From Sphaeramia orbicularis (Eukaryota > Chordata > Actinopteri > Kurtiformes > Apogonidae), in NCBI RefSeq assembly GCF_902148855.1, contig NC_043962.1, forward strand, positions 24,088,610 to 24,152,609: a DNA stretch of 64,000 nt. Direction: 5' to 3'. The notes below the pieces were generated by a model that was not told the origin of the DNA, made no database searches, and saw nothing but the letters and a program-made list of their open reading frames with translations. The translations under genes were made by a program, and so were the position numbers. This document shows positions 1 through 14,600 of the stretch, piece after piece. Every line of letters starts with the position of its first letter. The first letter of the stretch is position 1.

Positions 1-250
1 TGGCAGCTTGTGCACCACCTCCCTGCACGGTTTAATACCACATTGTCTCCTTGACGGCCTGTCCAAGGGGAAGACTAACCACCGGCATTGAAGCATTGGA
101 CAGTCTAAAAGGGCCGATATCTGTTACATTTATCTAAGACTGACAGCATCTGTAGAATGGGCCCCTGCTTGACGACTCAACGTTGCCCCCTACTGATGCA
201 GAATCCACTTCCATTGTCTCATACACTGACAAAGGTTTTCCAAAGACAGA
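1..250. other. Unassigned sequence before man2a2 3' end
   Basis: I see no convincing coding exon, RNA gene or repeat in these bases. They lie beyond the apparent polyadenylation site of man2a2 and may be intergenic or the edge of a neighbouring gene. In human the neighbour on this side is FES, but nothing FES-like is visible here. Confidence 0.4.
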
Positions 251-254
251 GCTC

Positions 255-2653
255 TCATGTTGTATTTTTATCTTTATTCACTCCATATCTCATCTGTACT
301 GCATCGTGAATTAAATACAGAAGAGACCTTGCCTTCATATATTACCTCTGAATGAACAAAAACAGCTCTACAGCAAAGATCACATTTAAAAAAAAAAAAA
401 AAAAACCCAAAAAAGAATGAAAAAACACATTTATACAGAGACTCACGCGAGAGAAAATGCTCGACAGAAGACAAGAGGAGAAAGTGCAATTCAAGATGCG
501 ATGAAGTCTGGCCTTACGTAAATGTTAACCACAGCTGCAGGGGGAGAGCCAGTCTGCAGTTTGACAGAGCAGAGTGTGTTGAACTATGGCAGACCAGACA
601 TTAAGGGAGGAAGAGAGCAACAAAGCAGCAGCAGACGTCCTGTGGCGAATGAGGAAGGTGAGCGGATAAGTGATGGGCACAGTGTGACGGTGTGAGAGAC
701 GGTGGCGCGGTTTAAAAAACGTGCGACATAAGTGTCTGCGATGTGTCCGGCCTCAGGTTTGGACACACATGACAACATCCTCCACGGTGGAGTGAAGGCT
801 GATACGCCCTAGAAAAATAAAAAATAAAAAAATACAGAACGCCTCAAGACAGCCTCAGGTTAAGAAGTACTCCAGAGCTACAATATTTTTAAAAAAAAAC
901 AAAAAAAAACTGCAGGTCATTTAGAGAAACTTTTCCTAATTTTAGTGTTATCTGGCTACGCATGACTTAGATTTACTTTCTGAATAACAAAAGTGAGATA
1001 GAGGTGAAAGAACTGTTACTCTCCCAAAGTGAATGACATTATACTCAATAAAAACATGAGTCTCCATTGTAAGAGCACAGCTATCAAACTTTTTCCAAGT
1101 AGAAAGCAGTTCCAGTGAATCGTTCTTCACAGCGCTGTAGTAGAATATCAACTAGTCTCACCCTCTTTCTGCAAAGACTGCTTGTCAAGTTTTTTTTTTT
1201 TTTTTTTTTTTTAAATGGAAAAAATAAATGCCTGGCGCATCACAAATTAAGTTTCATACATATTCATTGCAGACTACCAGCACAATTCAAGAATAAAACT
1301 AAAACGCTGAAGCAGAAACATTAATTCCACTTTTGTTATCGATTGCCGGATTCCCTGTGTGAAGCCTTTGACATCTTATTGGGTTAATTATGAATAAAAG
1401 TTTTTTTTTTTCCTTGCAGGCGCAGACAGAAACCACTGTAGATTGTGATGGTCATTGGGAAGCTCCTTTTCTGCATTATGACCCACAGGCCGACACAGAC
1501 TGATCATAAATGCCGAACAGTACAACGTATGGTCCCTGATAGTGTACACTGAAACCTCGATACACTCAAAAAAAACAAAAAAAAAACCTCAAGTATACAC
1601 ATACACATACTCTAAACAGACACACACTGATATATCTGCCATGTGGTATATATGAGGTATAGTCTTTGTCTACACTCCTACTGCATACAGTTTGGTACAC
1701 AAAACCAGCCTCTCAGCAGTGAAGGATCAGCACAGGAATGACAGACAGGGGCTTGGAAAAGCGACCGAAATTTCCTTCACAGACCTTCCAGTTATCTCAT
1801 CGGCGCACACAGCGAAGAGGAAGCTCGGGGAGGGGAAAAAAAAAAAAAAGCAGTGAAGGAGAGAAAGTCCTCAGACGATGTACAAACAGGAACACTCGCG
1901 CATAAAAGCAGATATGATTAATGATCGCATTGTTATCGTGTAGTAACTGACGCGGGACTCTTGGACTCTGTTTGGGTCTCCTGGCGAGCAGAGATGAACG
2001 AGACCTCACATTCTGTTTGCTGCGTTAGAGACGTATCTATAAAAAAAAAAAAAAAAAAAACTTTAACTGCAGTCAACTTAAGACTGACAGGTACAAAACC
2101 AAAATCGCTGTGTGGCATTTTTTCCTTCACTGCGAACATTAAAAAAAAAAAAAAAAAAAAAAAAATTAAAAACCCATACACCAAATAAAGCTTTGTAAAT
2201 TGCACTCTGATGGCACAAGTCCAGGCCCCCGTCAATGGGATATTTACATTCAATAGTTCAGTCCAGGATGGCGCAAAGATAGAAAAAGACACAAGTTCTT
2301 ACAAAGCAGAACTAAATGAGATTTCATGTTCGATTACAGAGAAAGACAGATACCCAGCTGTACCTGATTCTAGTAGTCTCTTATTTTTCTAACAGCTGCA
2401 AGCCCACCCGGGTGTCCTGCTCCGGGAGACGTCCACAGTAACAGCTATCGTCTGCCCCCTGCTGTGCAGTCAGTCCTGTTACAATGGACCCTACCTCTCT
2501 GAGCTGTGGTGTTTGTGGTGCTGCGTGTGCGCTTGACAAAACAGACCAGAGACCAAGACCAGTCTGAGGCCAGGTGAGGTCTTGTGATTGGTCCGACGAG
2601 TCCGTTGCCTGCTGGGATTTTTAAACGCACTGCCTCTTTAGTTTGGACGGCTC
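255..2653 (-). other. man2a2: man2a2 3' untranslated region
   Basis: This stretch follows the man2a2 stop codon (minus strand) and has no exon-like structure. A canonical AATAAA polyadenylation signal (minus strand) lies at about 273-278, which would give a 3' UTR of about 2.4 kb. It is studded with A or T homopolymers of 13-25 bases (near 387, 1190, 1838, 2040 and 2140). Small open frames here are low-complexity artefacts rich in Phe or Lys. The end point is inferred from the signal only. Confidence 0.55.
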
Positions 2654-5600
2654 TTAGCGCAGTTTCAGCTTAAAGGCGGAGATCTCCATGGGATCCAGGC
2701 TGATGGTGGAGTCGTTAGCCAGAGGCGTGCTAGAGTGCATGAGGGTCAGAGACATGGGCTGGAGCAGCTGCAGATCCAGGTTTTTGAACAGCCCCGATAC
2801 ATTCAGCTGCAGAAAAGGAGAGAACGGGAACAGGATGTGAGTCAGAAACACATATGTAAAATCCTGCTCTATGTGAGAATAGTTTGGCAGGCGGTTAGGG
2901 ATGGGAATTGAATTGAATGTGTAATACCTGCTCTACCTCCCAGTACTTTAAATTGAATGTGCAATAACCTGCTAACTTCGTCCCAGTACTTTTAATTCTA
3001 ATTCAAATGTGCAATAACTTGTTACCTCTCAGTATTCTTCTTATTATTATTATTCTTTTTTTATAAGTCTATTTTACAAATGTTTATTTGTGGTTGTACG
3101 TGCAGTAACTGTTTTTATATGTTTTTAGCTGTGTTTATGTTTTTTATCCGTCTTTTTTGTCATATCTCTACCTTTTTTCTAACCCCTTATTCTGACTCAG
3201 GGAAACAATCAAGAATTCCGATGTACCTCTACTGCTATGTATCTGTGCAAATGGCAAATAAAGTCTATTCATTCATTCATTCAAATCGGGAAGCCAGTAG
3301 CTCAGTTCTTTGGAATCAGTCTGTTTCTGTGACATCATCACGTCAAATACCTAGCATAGGTCATTTGTGTATTTTAGTTCAGAAGTGCTCAAAAGTATGG
3401 TTATATTTCACCGCTGGGGCCATTTACAACAGTTGCAGAGCTTCCATAACGACAAAAGGGGAATACCTCTAACATGTAGAACCATTTAGACACACGGCAT
3501 CCAATTAAACTGTACCAATGAAACATCTTTAGTTGGCTGTTTCGGGAAGGTTAGATTAGATTAGACTTTATTGATCCCACAATGGGGAACTTCAACCGTC
3601 AAGGCAGCAACATAATAAAGTGCAAGAAAAACTGGTGGCGTAACTCTGAAGGCGTCCTCTACCAAACTCTTGGTTTGGGTCTCATATTGAAACTGAGGCA
3701 ACAATTGCAATATTTGGCATTACATCACAATCTTTTCATTTTAACCAAAAATCTAAAAATCTAATTGCCTTTACCACTCTTCTAGCTCATAAACTAGTAC
3801 AACTAAAATGGAAAGATAAACAACCTCCAACATTTAAATCTTAGTTTCTAGATCTTTTACATTATTTAACATTGAAAAAAACCAGATATTCTATAAGAGG
3901 ATGTGCCAATAAGTTTTTCAGTACCTGGCAACCTGTTCCAAATCACATAAAAAAGGTAGATTTCTCACTTATTCCACAATAGTCTTATTAATACAAGTCT
4001 GTGACTAATATCTGTATTCCTTATTTATTTATTATTCTTACTATCTTTTTTATTTTCACAGGGTGGGAATGTTCATGGGTTTGGGTTTAAAAAAAAAAAA
4101 AAAAAAAAACAATGACTGTATTATATTTTTCTGTGACTTGATATGTAACAAAAAAACACTTTGAACAAAAAAAAAACAAAAAACTCTTTGTTCTTTTATT
4201 TTATTTTTATTTAACCAGGTTGGTCCTATTGAGATAGAGTATCTCTTTTTCAAGGGGGACCTGGCACAGACAGCAGCGATTGTCACACAATTATAGTTTA
4301 ACAATAAAAGCATTCTACCGATACTGTTAATGTTAGCGCCATGTCACTGTCAACCTACTTTCACTATTGCTTATAAATAATCTCTATGTTCTATAATTAC
4401 ATTTAGATGAAGACAACGCTCAGAGGCTGCAGCAGGTAGATCTCTTTAGAACCCTTTAAGAGTTTTGTTCATATCAAATATAAAATGTTAGTGCATATTT
4501 GACATTAAAGAGTAGCAATAATGGAACTGAAATCATTAAATTCTTATCAATTCCCATCCCTAAAGGTGCTGTGTATGCGTTTCATCACTGACCTGTCCTT
4601 GTGTGGTAGTGCAGTTGAAACCCAGGTTCTGAACCTCTAATCCACAGTCTAATCCCAGACGGTGAAGGATTAAGGCTGTGTATGGAGACGGAGAGTGGGG
4701 GTCCTGCTGCTTGAGCGAACACACATACACACAAAAAAAAGGCATGAGTCAGTTTTAATCTCTCACCGGGGAACCATGTTGGATTGGTGGTTTTTGTTTT
4801 TCTTCACCTGGCTTTGAATGCTGCGCATGTTCAGCAAGTGGAAGTCACAGGGGAGAAGGGACTTAAGAGGGGCGAAGGTTTGCAAAGGAGGGATGCCACG
4901 CCTTTTGGGTAGGACGGGTAATGCCAAAACCTCATGGTTCAGGACAGCGTCGGTCATGTGGCTGAGTATAGAAGGAAAGCTAGTTGTCCCGCTGTCCGTC
5001 ATCTGAAGAAAAGCAAAAAAAGATCAAACCACAGAGATGAGAATGAGAGAATGACGACTGAGACTCACTTCTAGAATGATTCTTTCACCATTACTGCGGC
5101 AGATGAGGAATGGACTCTAATTACTTTGTAGGTACAGGAGCTAAATTTCTAATTCTGATGCTGACAGACACAGTCCTGATCAATTTATATTGGATTTGTT
5201 ACAGCCACTGCACTGCAATGTCACATTCTAAATTAAAGACGGCCAATTTGGCTACAGTTACGGAGTGGAGGGACACAAGAAAAAAAAAAAAAACAAAGAA
5301 AAAAAAAAAAAACAGCAGGCTAAGATCTGGCGCTACAGCACAGACTATAATGTGGGCTAACAAGCATCCTAGTTGTTGCTACAGCAACATTACCTCTTGA
5401 ACTTCGTCACTCAACATTTGCGAGAAGAAAGAACGAAACAATGAAGAGAGTTTGGCGAAAAAGCCATCACGCTGAAAGTAATGATGTGGAAACAGAAGAA
5501 AAGGAAAACACAATTAGAGAGCGGAGAAGATAACCAAAAGACAGATGGTGAGGTAATGAGTGGCGGGAAAAAAAGATGCGTAGACAGGTGTTAATGGCCA

Positions 5601-8600
5601 CAGAATGGACAAAACGCTCAATCTCAGCAGCCCTGCTCGGAGATTTTGGAGATTCGCTCGGGGAAAGCGGCGTCTGTTCTGGAATTTCAGACCTGCTATG
5701 CCGCTTCAGCAGCCACCTTCGAGGTTGTCCCACTGACCTTGTTGCCTGTGGATCTCCTCTCCAGCAGCAATCGGAAGCGGTTGGCCGTCTTCTTATTGTC
5801 CTTCAGACCTTGGCCCAGCCCACGGTTATCGTCTTGCATCAGCCGCCGGTCCATAATCACTTCAAGCTGGCCTGAGGCAGGAGGAGGAAAAGCAGGGACA
5901 GCAGCTTTAATACAAAGACAGTGCATTGAACTTTCAGGCACCAGCTGATGAAGACAAACATTTTGAGCCGGTTGTCCTTTAGAGACGCCTCCATTGTTCG
6001 CATAACAATGATAAAAGGATTAGATTCAGCACACAAATGTAAGGGTATGAACTACTCTCTTAAATGGCAGAGCAGAGATAAGTGCTTCAATGTCATTTTT
6101 TTCTTTGTAAACAAAGAAAGAGAGAGTGTGCTAACAGATAAATGCCATTTGAGAAGCAAATCAAGAAAAATGACACCAAATGAAATCCAATGCAGTGAGA
6201 TACCGACCGCTCTCCAGGCTGCTGACACCCAAAGACTGGGCTGTGTGAAGTGTGAGGCGGTGGTGGCTGTCCTGGATGTACGCCTGGCTGGGCATGGGAT
6301 AGAAGTTGGCCTGCAGGGGAAGTTTCAGGTAGTGGCGACGAGGCTGCATCTGAAAGAATCAATGAGGCGTCAAACCGCAAATCATCGCTTAATAATCAGC
6401 TTTTATTGGCAGTTAAAGAAAGACAATGCAATGAATTTGTTGCACTGTTCCGGGCAGTAGACCGACCTGGAAACCGTTGAGGTCTGTGTAGAAGACGTCA
6501 CCGCTTTGGATGTCAGTGACCAGACGCATGGCCAGCTCCTTATTGGTCTGATCTCTGATGTCCACCATGGTAGTGATTTCTACAGACAAACCATCCACAC
6601 CTGAAAATACACAACCACGGAGAGGAAAAGCTGAGCCACGTACTGGGGTGAATTTTTGTTAAGCGATTTCTTTGTTTAAAGGGATCCCCCACAGACTGAT
6701 TGTTATGACATTCAGCCCATCTTCCCGGGGTGGGGTCCGCACAACATAATTATTATGATCTGCCAAATCCAGCAGGAAACAAAAAAAGCATCTAATTGAA
6801 TACAAAAATGTCATTGTTATCCATATCAGTCTTTGTTGTATTCTACCATCTGCTGTCGTAAACAAACATAAAATGCTTCTGCCGAATCTGTGATAACTGA
6901 TACCATTTTGCAGTTTCATGTGTTTATTACCTGGCACATTGTGGATGCGAATAGTTTGCTGAAAATGCTGGTAATGTGCCACTACTTCTGAAAATAGAGG
7001 CCCCTCAACGACGCGCACCACAGGAGGCTCTTTCTGATTGTATGGCTGGAAGCAGGAAGAGAGTAAGTGGCATCATTAAATCAATAATTGCTAAAATTAG
7101 AGAGGAAGGCAAAGGGTAGAAATATAAAAGCAGGATAAAACACAGGATGGAATCTAGGCCTTTACATCAATGTGTGCTCTGTTGTCTTCAAATCATAAAA
7201 AGATAAAAAGGCACCCAGTTTTTCCTGCCTTTCAGCCCCAAGGTACCCAGCATGATACAATGACACTACGCACCAGAGAGAATCTATCAAAGCAGTCTGA
7301 GAAGCAAGTATACATGTGAGATGCACAACTGAGACAATACCTTCGCTTTCCCGTCAGGAAGGAAAAGGTAAGCCCCGCTTTTGTCCTTAGAGGGGCGAGT
7401 GCCGTAAACCATGAACTGCATCTGAACCTTTACTTCCCGAGGATCATCTTTGCGCTTGATACTCTGAAGATGAAACCAAGAGGAAGACGAAAGCAAAAGG
7501 GGAAAAAATTAATTTGGAAAGAAGATGAAAGACTGGTTCTGTAGGAACAAGACATGCCATGTTCGCTTTGATCAAACTGGCTTTATTGGGAAATCAAGCT
7601 GGTGTTTTTTTTGCCCCTTACACAAGATCAAAAGATAAAACAGACAAGCAAATCCATAATTTGGACGTAAAGTCAAGGGGATTAGGAGCAGATAACAAAC
7701 CTCCAACAGGCCGGTGGTTCCAGAGAATCCGAGTGTGAGAGACTGACTGCTGATGTAGAAGGTCTGAGCGTCTGCCTGTTGAGATCGGACAGGAAGTGGG
7801 TCCCCGGCCCGGGCAGTGACACTCCGTCCGGGTAGCCTGAGCAGCGTATCAGAACGCAGCGTCATCGGCGAGTCTGGAGAGTCGTAAAGGTGGAACACGG
7901 CCAGACCCAGTGGGGGCAGACGAGCCATGAACGTCGCCTGGGCAGAATGGTTAGATAGAAACAATTTGAGAATTAACACGCACAATAATCCTAACATTTT
8001 CAAAAACTCTGATTTTCACAGCACTGGCTTCAGTTTTCTTGTTAACTGGAACGGCAAGTGTTGACCACAAGGCATTCATTAAAAGTTAAAAAGCCTTTAC
8101 ACATTAACTGCACAGTGCTGGAATTTAAATGAGACTGTTTGTATTTCACAGTTATGTTGAAATTTCTTAATTTTAATTTCGGTAGCTATTAATGTGCAGA
8201 CCAACACATCACAATTGTATTAAGGCGAGCTGAATTAAAGGTTGAGAGCCGCTTTCAACTTGTGCAAATTTACTTTAACAATCAGAGCGCTGCAATAACT
8301 CTGCACGTTATATGAGAAAAATCAGTGTGGAATGCCTAATGAGAAACCCTGTGGGTATAAAGAGGTAGTTAATAACCGCTAATAGCTAATAGCCTGTCGA
8401 CTCTGGACACATTTGAGCAGCGTTTTTCAGTCATTCATTTCATATCTGTCCGGCAGAACAGGTAATCAATACAGCTGTCTACACTGGCTGGATAATGCTG
8501 CACTGAAATACAGGATTAGGATTTAAGTCTTTTTTATTTCTGACTTATATGCCTAACTAAACTGCTTTCTATCTGTCAAAATCTCCTGTACTTCTTTTTA

Positions 8601-11600
8601 TAGAGCTGTAGTAAGTGTCAAGTGTAGTAAACAGTGATAGAGGGCTGTGTGCAAAGTGCTGCCAACATGCTGACTGAGTTTGTTGAACACTCTTTTCTTT
8701 ACCTCAAACACCTCTGCGCTCATTTGACTTGCAGAACTCCACTGAGCGCTGAGCTGCACGGGTACGGTCTGTCCGTCCTCGGTGAGTATCCGCACCCTGA
8801 CGGTGTTGACCAACACAGTAACCGCACACAGCCGCTCCTGCTCGACGGGGTTGAACAGAACCACGTACCTGGAGCGAGAACAAAGAACAAGCAATCAAAA
8901 AAAAAAAAAAAAACTAGGGATGGCAGAGGAGCGACTGAGGAGGAGGAAGGAGTGGAGATGAAACGCGGGGATAATAATAATACCTTGGTCCTGCTGGGTC
9001 CAGCTCGATTAAAGTGCGCTGGGGCAGAGAATCTTGAGTCGCACGCCTGTCATCCTAGAAAAGAAAGCACAGAACCCAAGGGATCCCGAATACTTGAAAC
9101 CCCATGCATGGTTTTTAATCCAGGTTTTTCTAATGCAGGGACAGAAGGTCTGTCCACGTTTTCACTTACGGTCTCCAGGAAAGGCTCAGTCTGGTAGAAG
9201 CGATAAAACTCTTTGTTCTTCATCACCAGGAAATGAGCGGCATTGATGATTACTCTCTTCAGGCCGATGAGGGAGCGCAGTAATCTAGGAGGGGGAGGAA
9301 GGATCAATTGCTCACTGCAGCAGTCACATCAGGCTTGTTATTTTACTTCTAAGTATCGAACAGCAAAGTATTGAGCTGCGACGGAGGAATAAAAAGGAGA
9401 AAGCAGAGTCGCAATCACAGGCCCGTCATTTCATCCCAGACACTCACCTGGTGCCATAGTCGATGACAACATTTTCTTTCGCCGTGCCGGTGATGGCGTC
9501 ATGATGCTGAAAGAGACCGACCGACCGCCTCGCATCGACAAGGAGGGCATAATCTGAGACCGGGTAGCGTCCTTCCATACCTGCGTGTCGAGCATTTGCA
9601 ACCGCCAGGCTGTAAAGAATCTCTGCCCCCCTAAAAGAAAAACAACAAAGAGATATCAGCCATTTCAGACATGGGATATGAAAAACTGTAGCCTCGAGCT
9701 GGTACTAGTTTCAACTTTCTGCCACTGAAGTACAGGTTGTTGTACATTTACATCCCTTACAGTTTCACGCAGATATTGTCGCCATATGTTCATTGTTGTT
9801 TACGTATACATTTGTTTCTTTTAGTTATTTATTATTTGTTTATATTTTGCCAGCGCAATTAAGAAATGCAAAGGTAAAAGATTATGTGTGTATGTGTACT
9901 TGTATGTTGTGTATATGTAAAAACATATGTATGTGTATACGGGTGTGTGTATAAAAATATAAAAGAGTAATGTAAAAAGGGAGATTAAATATATATTTTT
10001 AATATTTTATGAAGAAGGGGCGGGATTAAATAAATTGCACTTCTTCCCACCCCTTTTCAGGCATGTAAATAAAACTATTGTGCTGTTTCTCTTTCTAAGA
10101 TTGTCTTGATTGTTGACTTTTGTATTGTTATTTCTGTTTTACTTGTTCACATATGTTAAATTACATTGCATGTTCGGAATAAATCACTTAATCTAATCTA
10201 AATCACACAGATATTAGAAAATATTTGCACAGAAGTAGCAACTGTGCAGCAGTTTCCATAAATATTCAACAGCATTAGCTGTCATGTGGACACAGATTTC
10301 TGTATTGTCTGGTGTATACATTCGTTCAGAGGTGACCTCAGATGCCAATCCTGTGTTTTTCTTGGACAGAGCCTTTCACAGCAGTCATAGCTCCAAGGCT
10401 GTGGAATAATTTGCCACTGACTTTAGACAGATTATTTTGCCGTAGTCTTTTAAATCCCCTCCTCCAAACATTCCTTTACAGCTCGGCTTTTATTCTCACT
10501 TAATGTTGTTATTGTCATTTATTCTCACTCTGTAAATGTTTTATTTTCACTGTTTTATTTGGATTGCTTTTGCCTCAATTTTGTATGAAGGTATTGATGA
10601 ATCTCTGGAAAGCACTAACACTGTTAAAGTCCAATACAAATACATTTTACCATTATTATTTAATTCACATATTTGATGTTGAAGGTGCTTTTTCTTTGTA
10701 TCTTATAAATATACCAAAAACAAATGGAAACAAGCCCTGTTTAGTAGAAGCTCAAGAACCGCACAAATGAGCCTGTGGCAGTACCTGATGTTAACAGTAG
10801 AGTATTATTAACACACAGCAGGTGGTAGGTTTCGGTTAGCAGTGATATGTAACTGAATCTGACCCACCTCAGGTGTGATTCAATCACACGGTCCAGGCTT
10901 TTGTAAAAGGGCCTAGAGGTGAAATAGCCAGTCCAGTAGTGGTCTTCACGATCTGCATAGGCAAAGAAATCTCCACTGAGCACTGGGTATTCTGGAGGTC
11001 TGGATCCCTGGGGTATGCTGTGTGCTTTATAAACAGCATTGAAGTAGTCTGTGAGCGTCCCAAACTGAGCCTGAAAAAGCAGCCAGAGACAGATGACATG
11101 TTGTTGAAAAAAAAGAGCTTACTCAAACACAGCTGAGCAGAGAAAAACAAAAGCCTTTCATTATTATTATTCAAGTGCCTCTCATCTGACAGGCCATCTC
11201 ACGAGCAAAACATTGAGTCGTGTCAGATTCTTTGTTCTGTCAGCAAGTTAAAATACCACTCTGTGATTCATTATCACACGAAAGGTGCCATACTGATATA
11301 CTTGGTACTCCAAATGCTGACATGCATAAACCAAATGAAAGAGATCAAATATCTATATATTTAGCAACACTATTTTTTGACAGCTTACAAAATATTTCTT
11401 TACCTGTACATGCATCTCCGGGTGAGTATTCATGTAGTCAAAGAGTTTCTGGTAGTTGATGTATTGCTGATCCCACTCGAGGGCTTTGTCATAGCGGAAG
11501 TCATCCCCCAGGGGGACAAGAAGCACCTTGCTGCGGTACAGTTTGGACTTTTTACGGTACTGATCCAAGAGCAGGTGTGCCCTGTTTGAGGAAAGGGAGC

Positions 11601-14600
11601 AGGGAAAAAAACAAAAAAAAGACAAAAAAATAAATGTTTCTTGGCATGCAACCTGCCCTGCTTTTCACACACCAGTTTTCTAGGAAAGCACTGTGACCTT
11701 GGAAAGAGGCGGATCAAATTAGCCCAAGGGACATTTTCCATTAGCGGGTAAAATATGTCCTCTGTAAAGTTCTTTAGGTGCCCTAAAAGCTAGTTAATGT
11801 GACTGTGAGACTCTCTGAACTGTGTGTCTCCTTCCCTTTATTCATCCGCCCACTCTGGCTGTTAGCATTGGCACAATGTCAAGTTTAGTTTATTTGTAAT
11901 GGACCGGAGAAGATAAAGGTTACAAATGTCTGCTGTGTAGTCGTTTTTCCAATACTACTCAAAACGTAAGATGTTTAGCATGGACATCATCACTGTAAAT
12001 TGTGTAATAAGTGTCTGATACTGGATATTTAATGTTGCTATATTGATATGAAGAATATTTGTATAGAATTTGATTATACCCTACAATATTTAATAGGTAA
12101 AATAGCTTACGGTTGGATAAATAAACTGCAGCAATCTCAGAGGAACACATAAAGTAAAGGACCCTTATATTGAAATGGATCGTTGCAAACCTCAACTGAA
12201 ACTATTTGTCTAGTTCTATGATTTCAAAGAAAAGCAGACCCCCAGTAACCATAAACACGCCTCACCTTTCTGCTATATTGGCCTCCACCACTGTTTTCGG
12301 GGGTACTTTCCAAGGGCAATTTATTCGGCCACCTGGTAACCGTTTGAAGTCAAACTGGCAGCAGATCTTTGGATCGGGACCGCAGGTATGAGGCACGTCA
12401 TAGCTGTAGAATGGCATCATGTGGCAAAAGATATCTGTGTTTGCCCCAGTATCTGTAAAAGCAGGAAAGAAAAAACTGGTTTTAAAGACATCTGACATCA
12501 GTTTCTTACCATGCATGACTTCTGACTTAATCAGTGTGGTATTTATGAGGGCAGACAAACCAACAACGATCAACTTCACTTTTTCCCCATTAACGACATA
12601 GTACATTTTGGTCCACCACAGTTTTATAATGAACTAAAAATATTCTGTGGAGCTGTTGCCAACAATGTAGATTAATTTTGGGACAAACTGCCCGGCAATG
12701 AAAATATACATGCATATCCATGCAAAAAAGCCCAATCAAGCCAGACCCTGATCTGTGCCAGCTTCTAAAACCACGACAGCCACAGTGGCAGCAGAGAAAT
12801 GAACTCAACTCTATGAGATAACTTCAGAATTAGCATTAACATCTGTTACTGTCATTGCTTTAACTAATTACAGTTTGTCACCATCCACCATTTAGTGAAC
12901 TGAGCAGCTCAAGAGCCAACAAACAAACCCTGTAGCATTTATCAGGCTGAAAAATGTAAACATTATTTCCACAGACAAATCAGACATCAGATAATCGGCA
13001 CATAAGTATCAACCCAGCAGTTGCTCTGTAGGGGTCTGTTTGTCTGCTACAATGACAGAGACTGGTTTGTTCTTATTTTGATTCCGCTCAGATTCTCTGT
13101 GGTTCTAACTCTTACAAACATCCATTTTCTTTTGGGTTGAAAAAGAACTCCAGGACTGATAACTTAGCAGAGCAAAAAAACAACATTGATAGCACATAAT
13201 ACATCCATGAGATGAAGTAGCCCTTCATAACAGCAGAGGCAGAAGTGAAAGTTAATTACCATGGTAACAGGGACACTCTGTGGCTCTCTGGCCTGTACAA
13301 AATTATGAAGACTTCAAGAGTGAAGTAATAATTTTACTCTTTTGATTAATATCACACAAACAACGACCAAGTAACATCTCAACCAGTCTTTTCAGTTAAT
13401 TTTAGTTCACTTAAAAAAAAAAAAAAAAGCCCCAAATAACCACCCACACACCATAGATACAGTAGGACTGGGTGGGACACACTGAACTTTGATCACAGTC
13501 TGTGAACCAAGTTGCGAATTAAAAATCACGGATAAACCTTTTTTTTTTCCACTGAAGAAGAAAGCAGCAAAAATTAAATTGCCAAATTTCATTACGAAAT
13601 GAGCCCTCTATAAAACTTGCGCTCAGAATGCACATTACATAAGCAATATCAAACAGTGAAATGTGTTTCATTAAGAACAAATGAACAGTAAATCTTCAGT
13701 AGATGTTTAATTCATTAAGAAGTTATAATGAAGATAGCTCTAGTGAAGCCATTAGGCAGAGGCTGTCCTTCCAAAATGTCATTCTCTTTCACAGACCATG
13801 ACAAGTGACATGACTCATTCTGAAATGAGCTTAACAAAGATGAGCACATGAATTAGAGGACACAGTTGGCTCCAGTCCACTCACCCCACGCCTGCCTCCA
13901 CATAAACTCCAAGCTGCGGGTGGAGGCGAAGTGTTTTTTGATGGAGTAGTGAACCCTCTGGATCAGCATGCTGGTCAGGTTGGCCCTCTTCAGCAGGTAG
14001 GGCATAGTGGCACTGTGACCAAAAGGGTCTACGGCCCAACCACTGCGAGGGGTAATGCCTATGACAGCAAGCAGTAAGTCAGTGGTAGAGTCTTACGCTC
14101 AGATAAAGGGAGAAATACATATGAGGAGAATCATTCACCTCAGTAGGACGCACTTGAAAAAGCACAAAGTATTTTAACACCTGCTGAGGGAAAAGCTACA
14201 CCTGATGTATATAGGAAGACTGGATTTCACCATTAATGGAACTGGTATTACTTTTTACAATTTCTTAGCATTAAAAAAATCTATTATATTACCAGCATTC
14301 GTCATTCATAGCAGATGTGAATTAGGAAATCCAACTGAGGAGCCATTTTGGATCCAGTTTGTACCTAGATTTCGTTCCAGCCACTGATGTCCCTCAATAA
14401 GCTGGTCAATCATGGCAAAGTAGTGAACGTTGGCTTCATCTGTCATCACCCACCCTCCTGTCACAATCTCTAGCTGCCCTCCAAGGATCAGCCTGTCAAA
14501 CAGAGAGGATTAAGAAAGCAAGGTGAGGATAATCCAGCCTTAAAGAGGGAGAGCCATTAACCAGATAACAAGCTATTTTTAGAAAACCCACAATCTGGCA

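Larger units (their letters stand above)
2896..4562. mobile_element. hAT-like element with internal LINE debris in last man2a2 intron
   Basis: Near-perfect terminal inverted repeats bound this block: TAGGGATGGGAATTGA on the left and its reverse complement at 4546-4562. Such termini are typical of short non-autonomous fish hAT-like elements. Inside are an L1-type coding scrap (about 3770-3965), LINE-tail sequences near 3235-3285 and 3543-3600, and a Tpase-free AT-rich remainder. I do not see a clean 8-bp target duplication, so the family call is tentative. Confidence 0.5.

Noticed and set aside
1933-2292. 119-codon frame rich in Phe
   Set aside because: It is made of homopolymer A/T runs in the man2a2 3' UTR.
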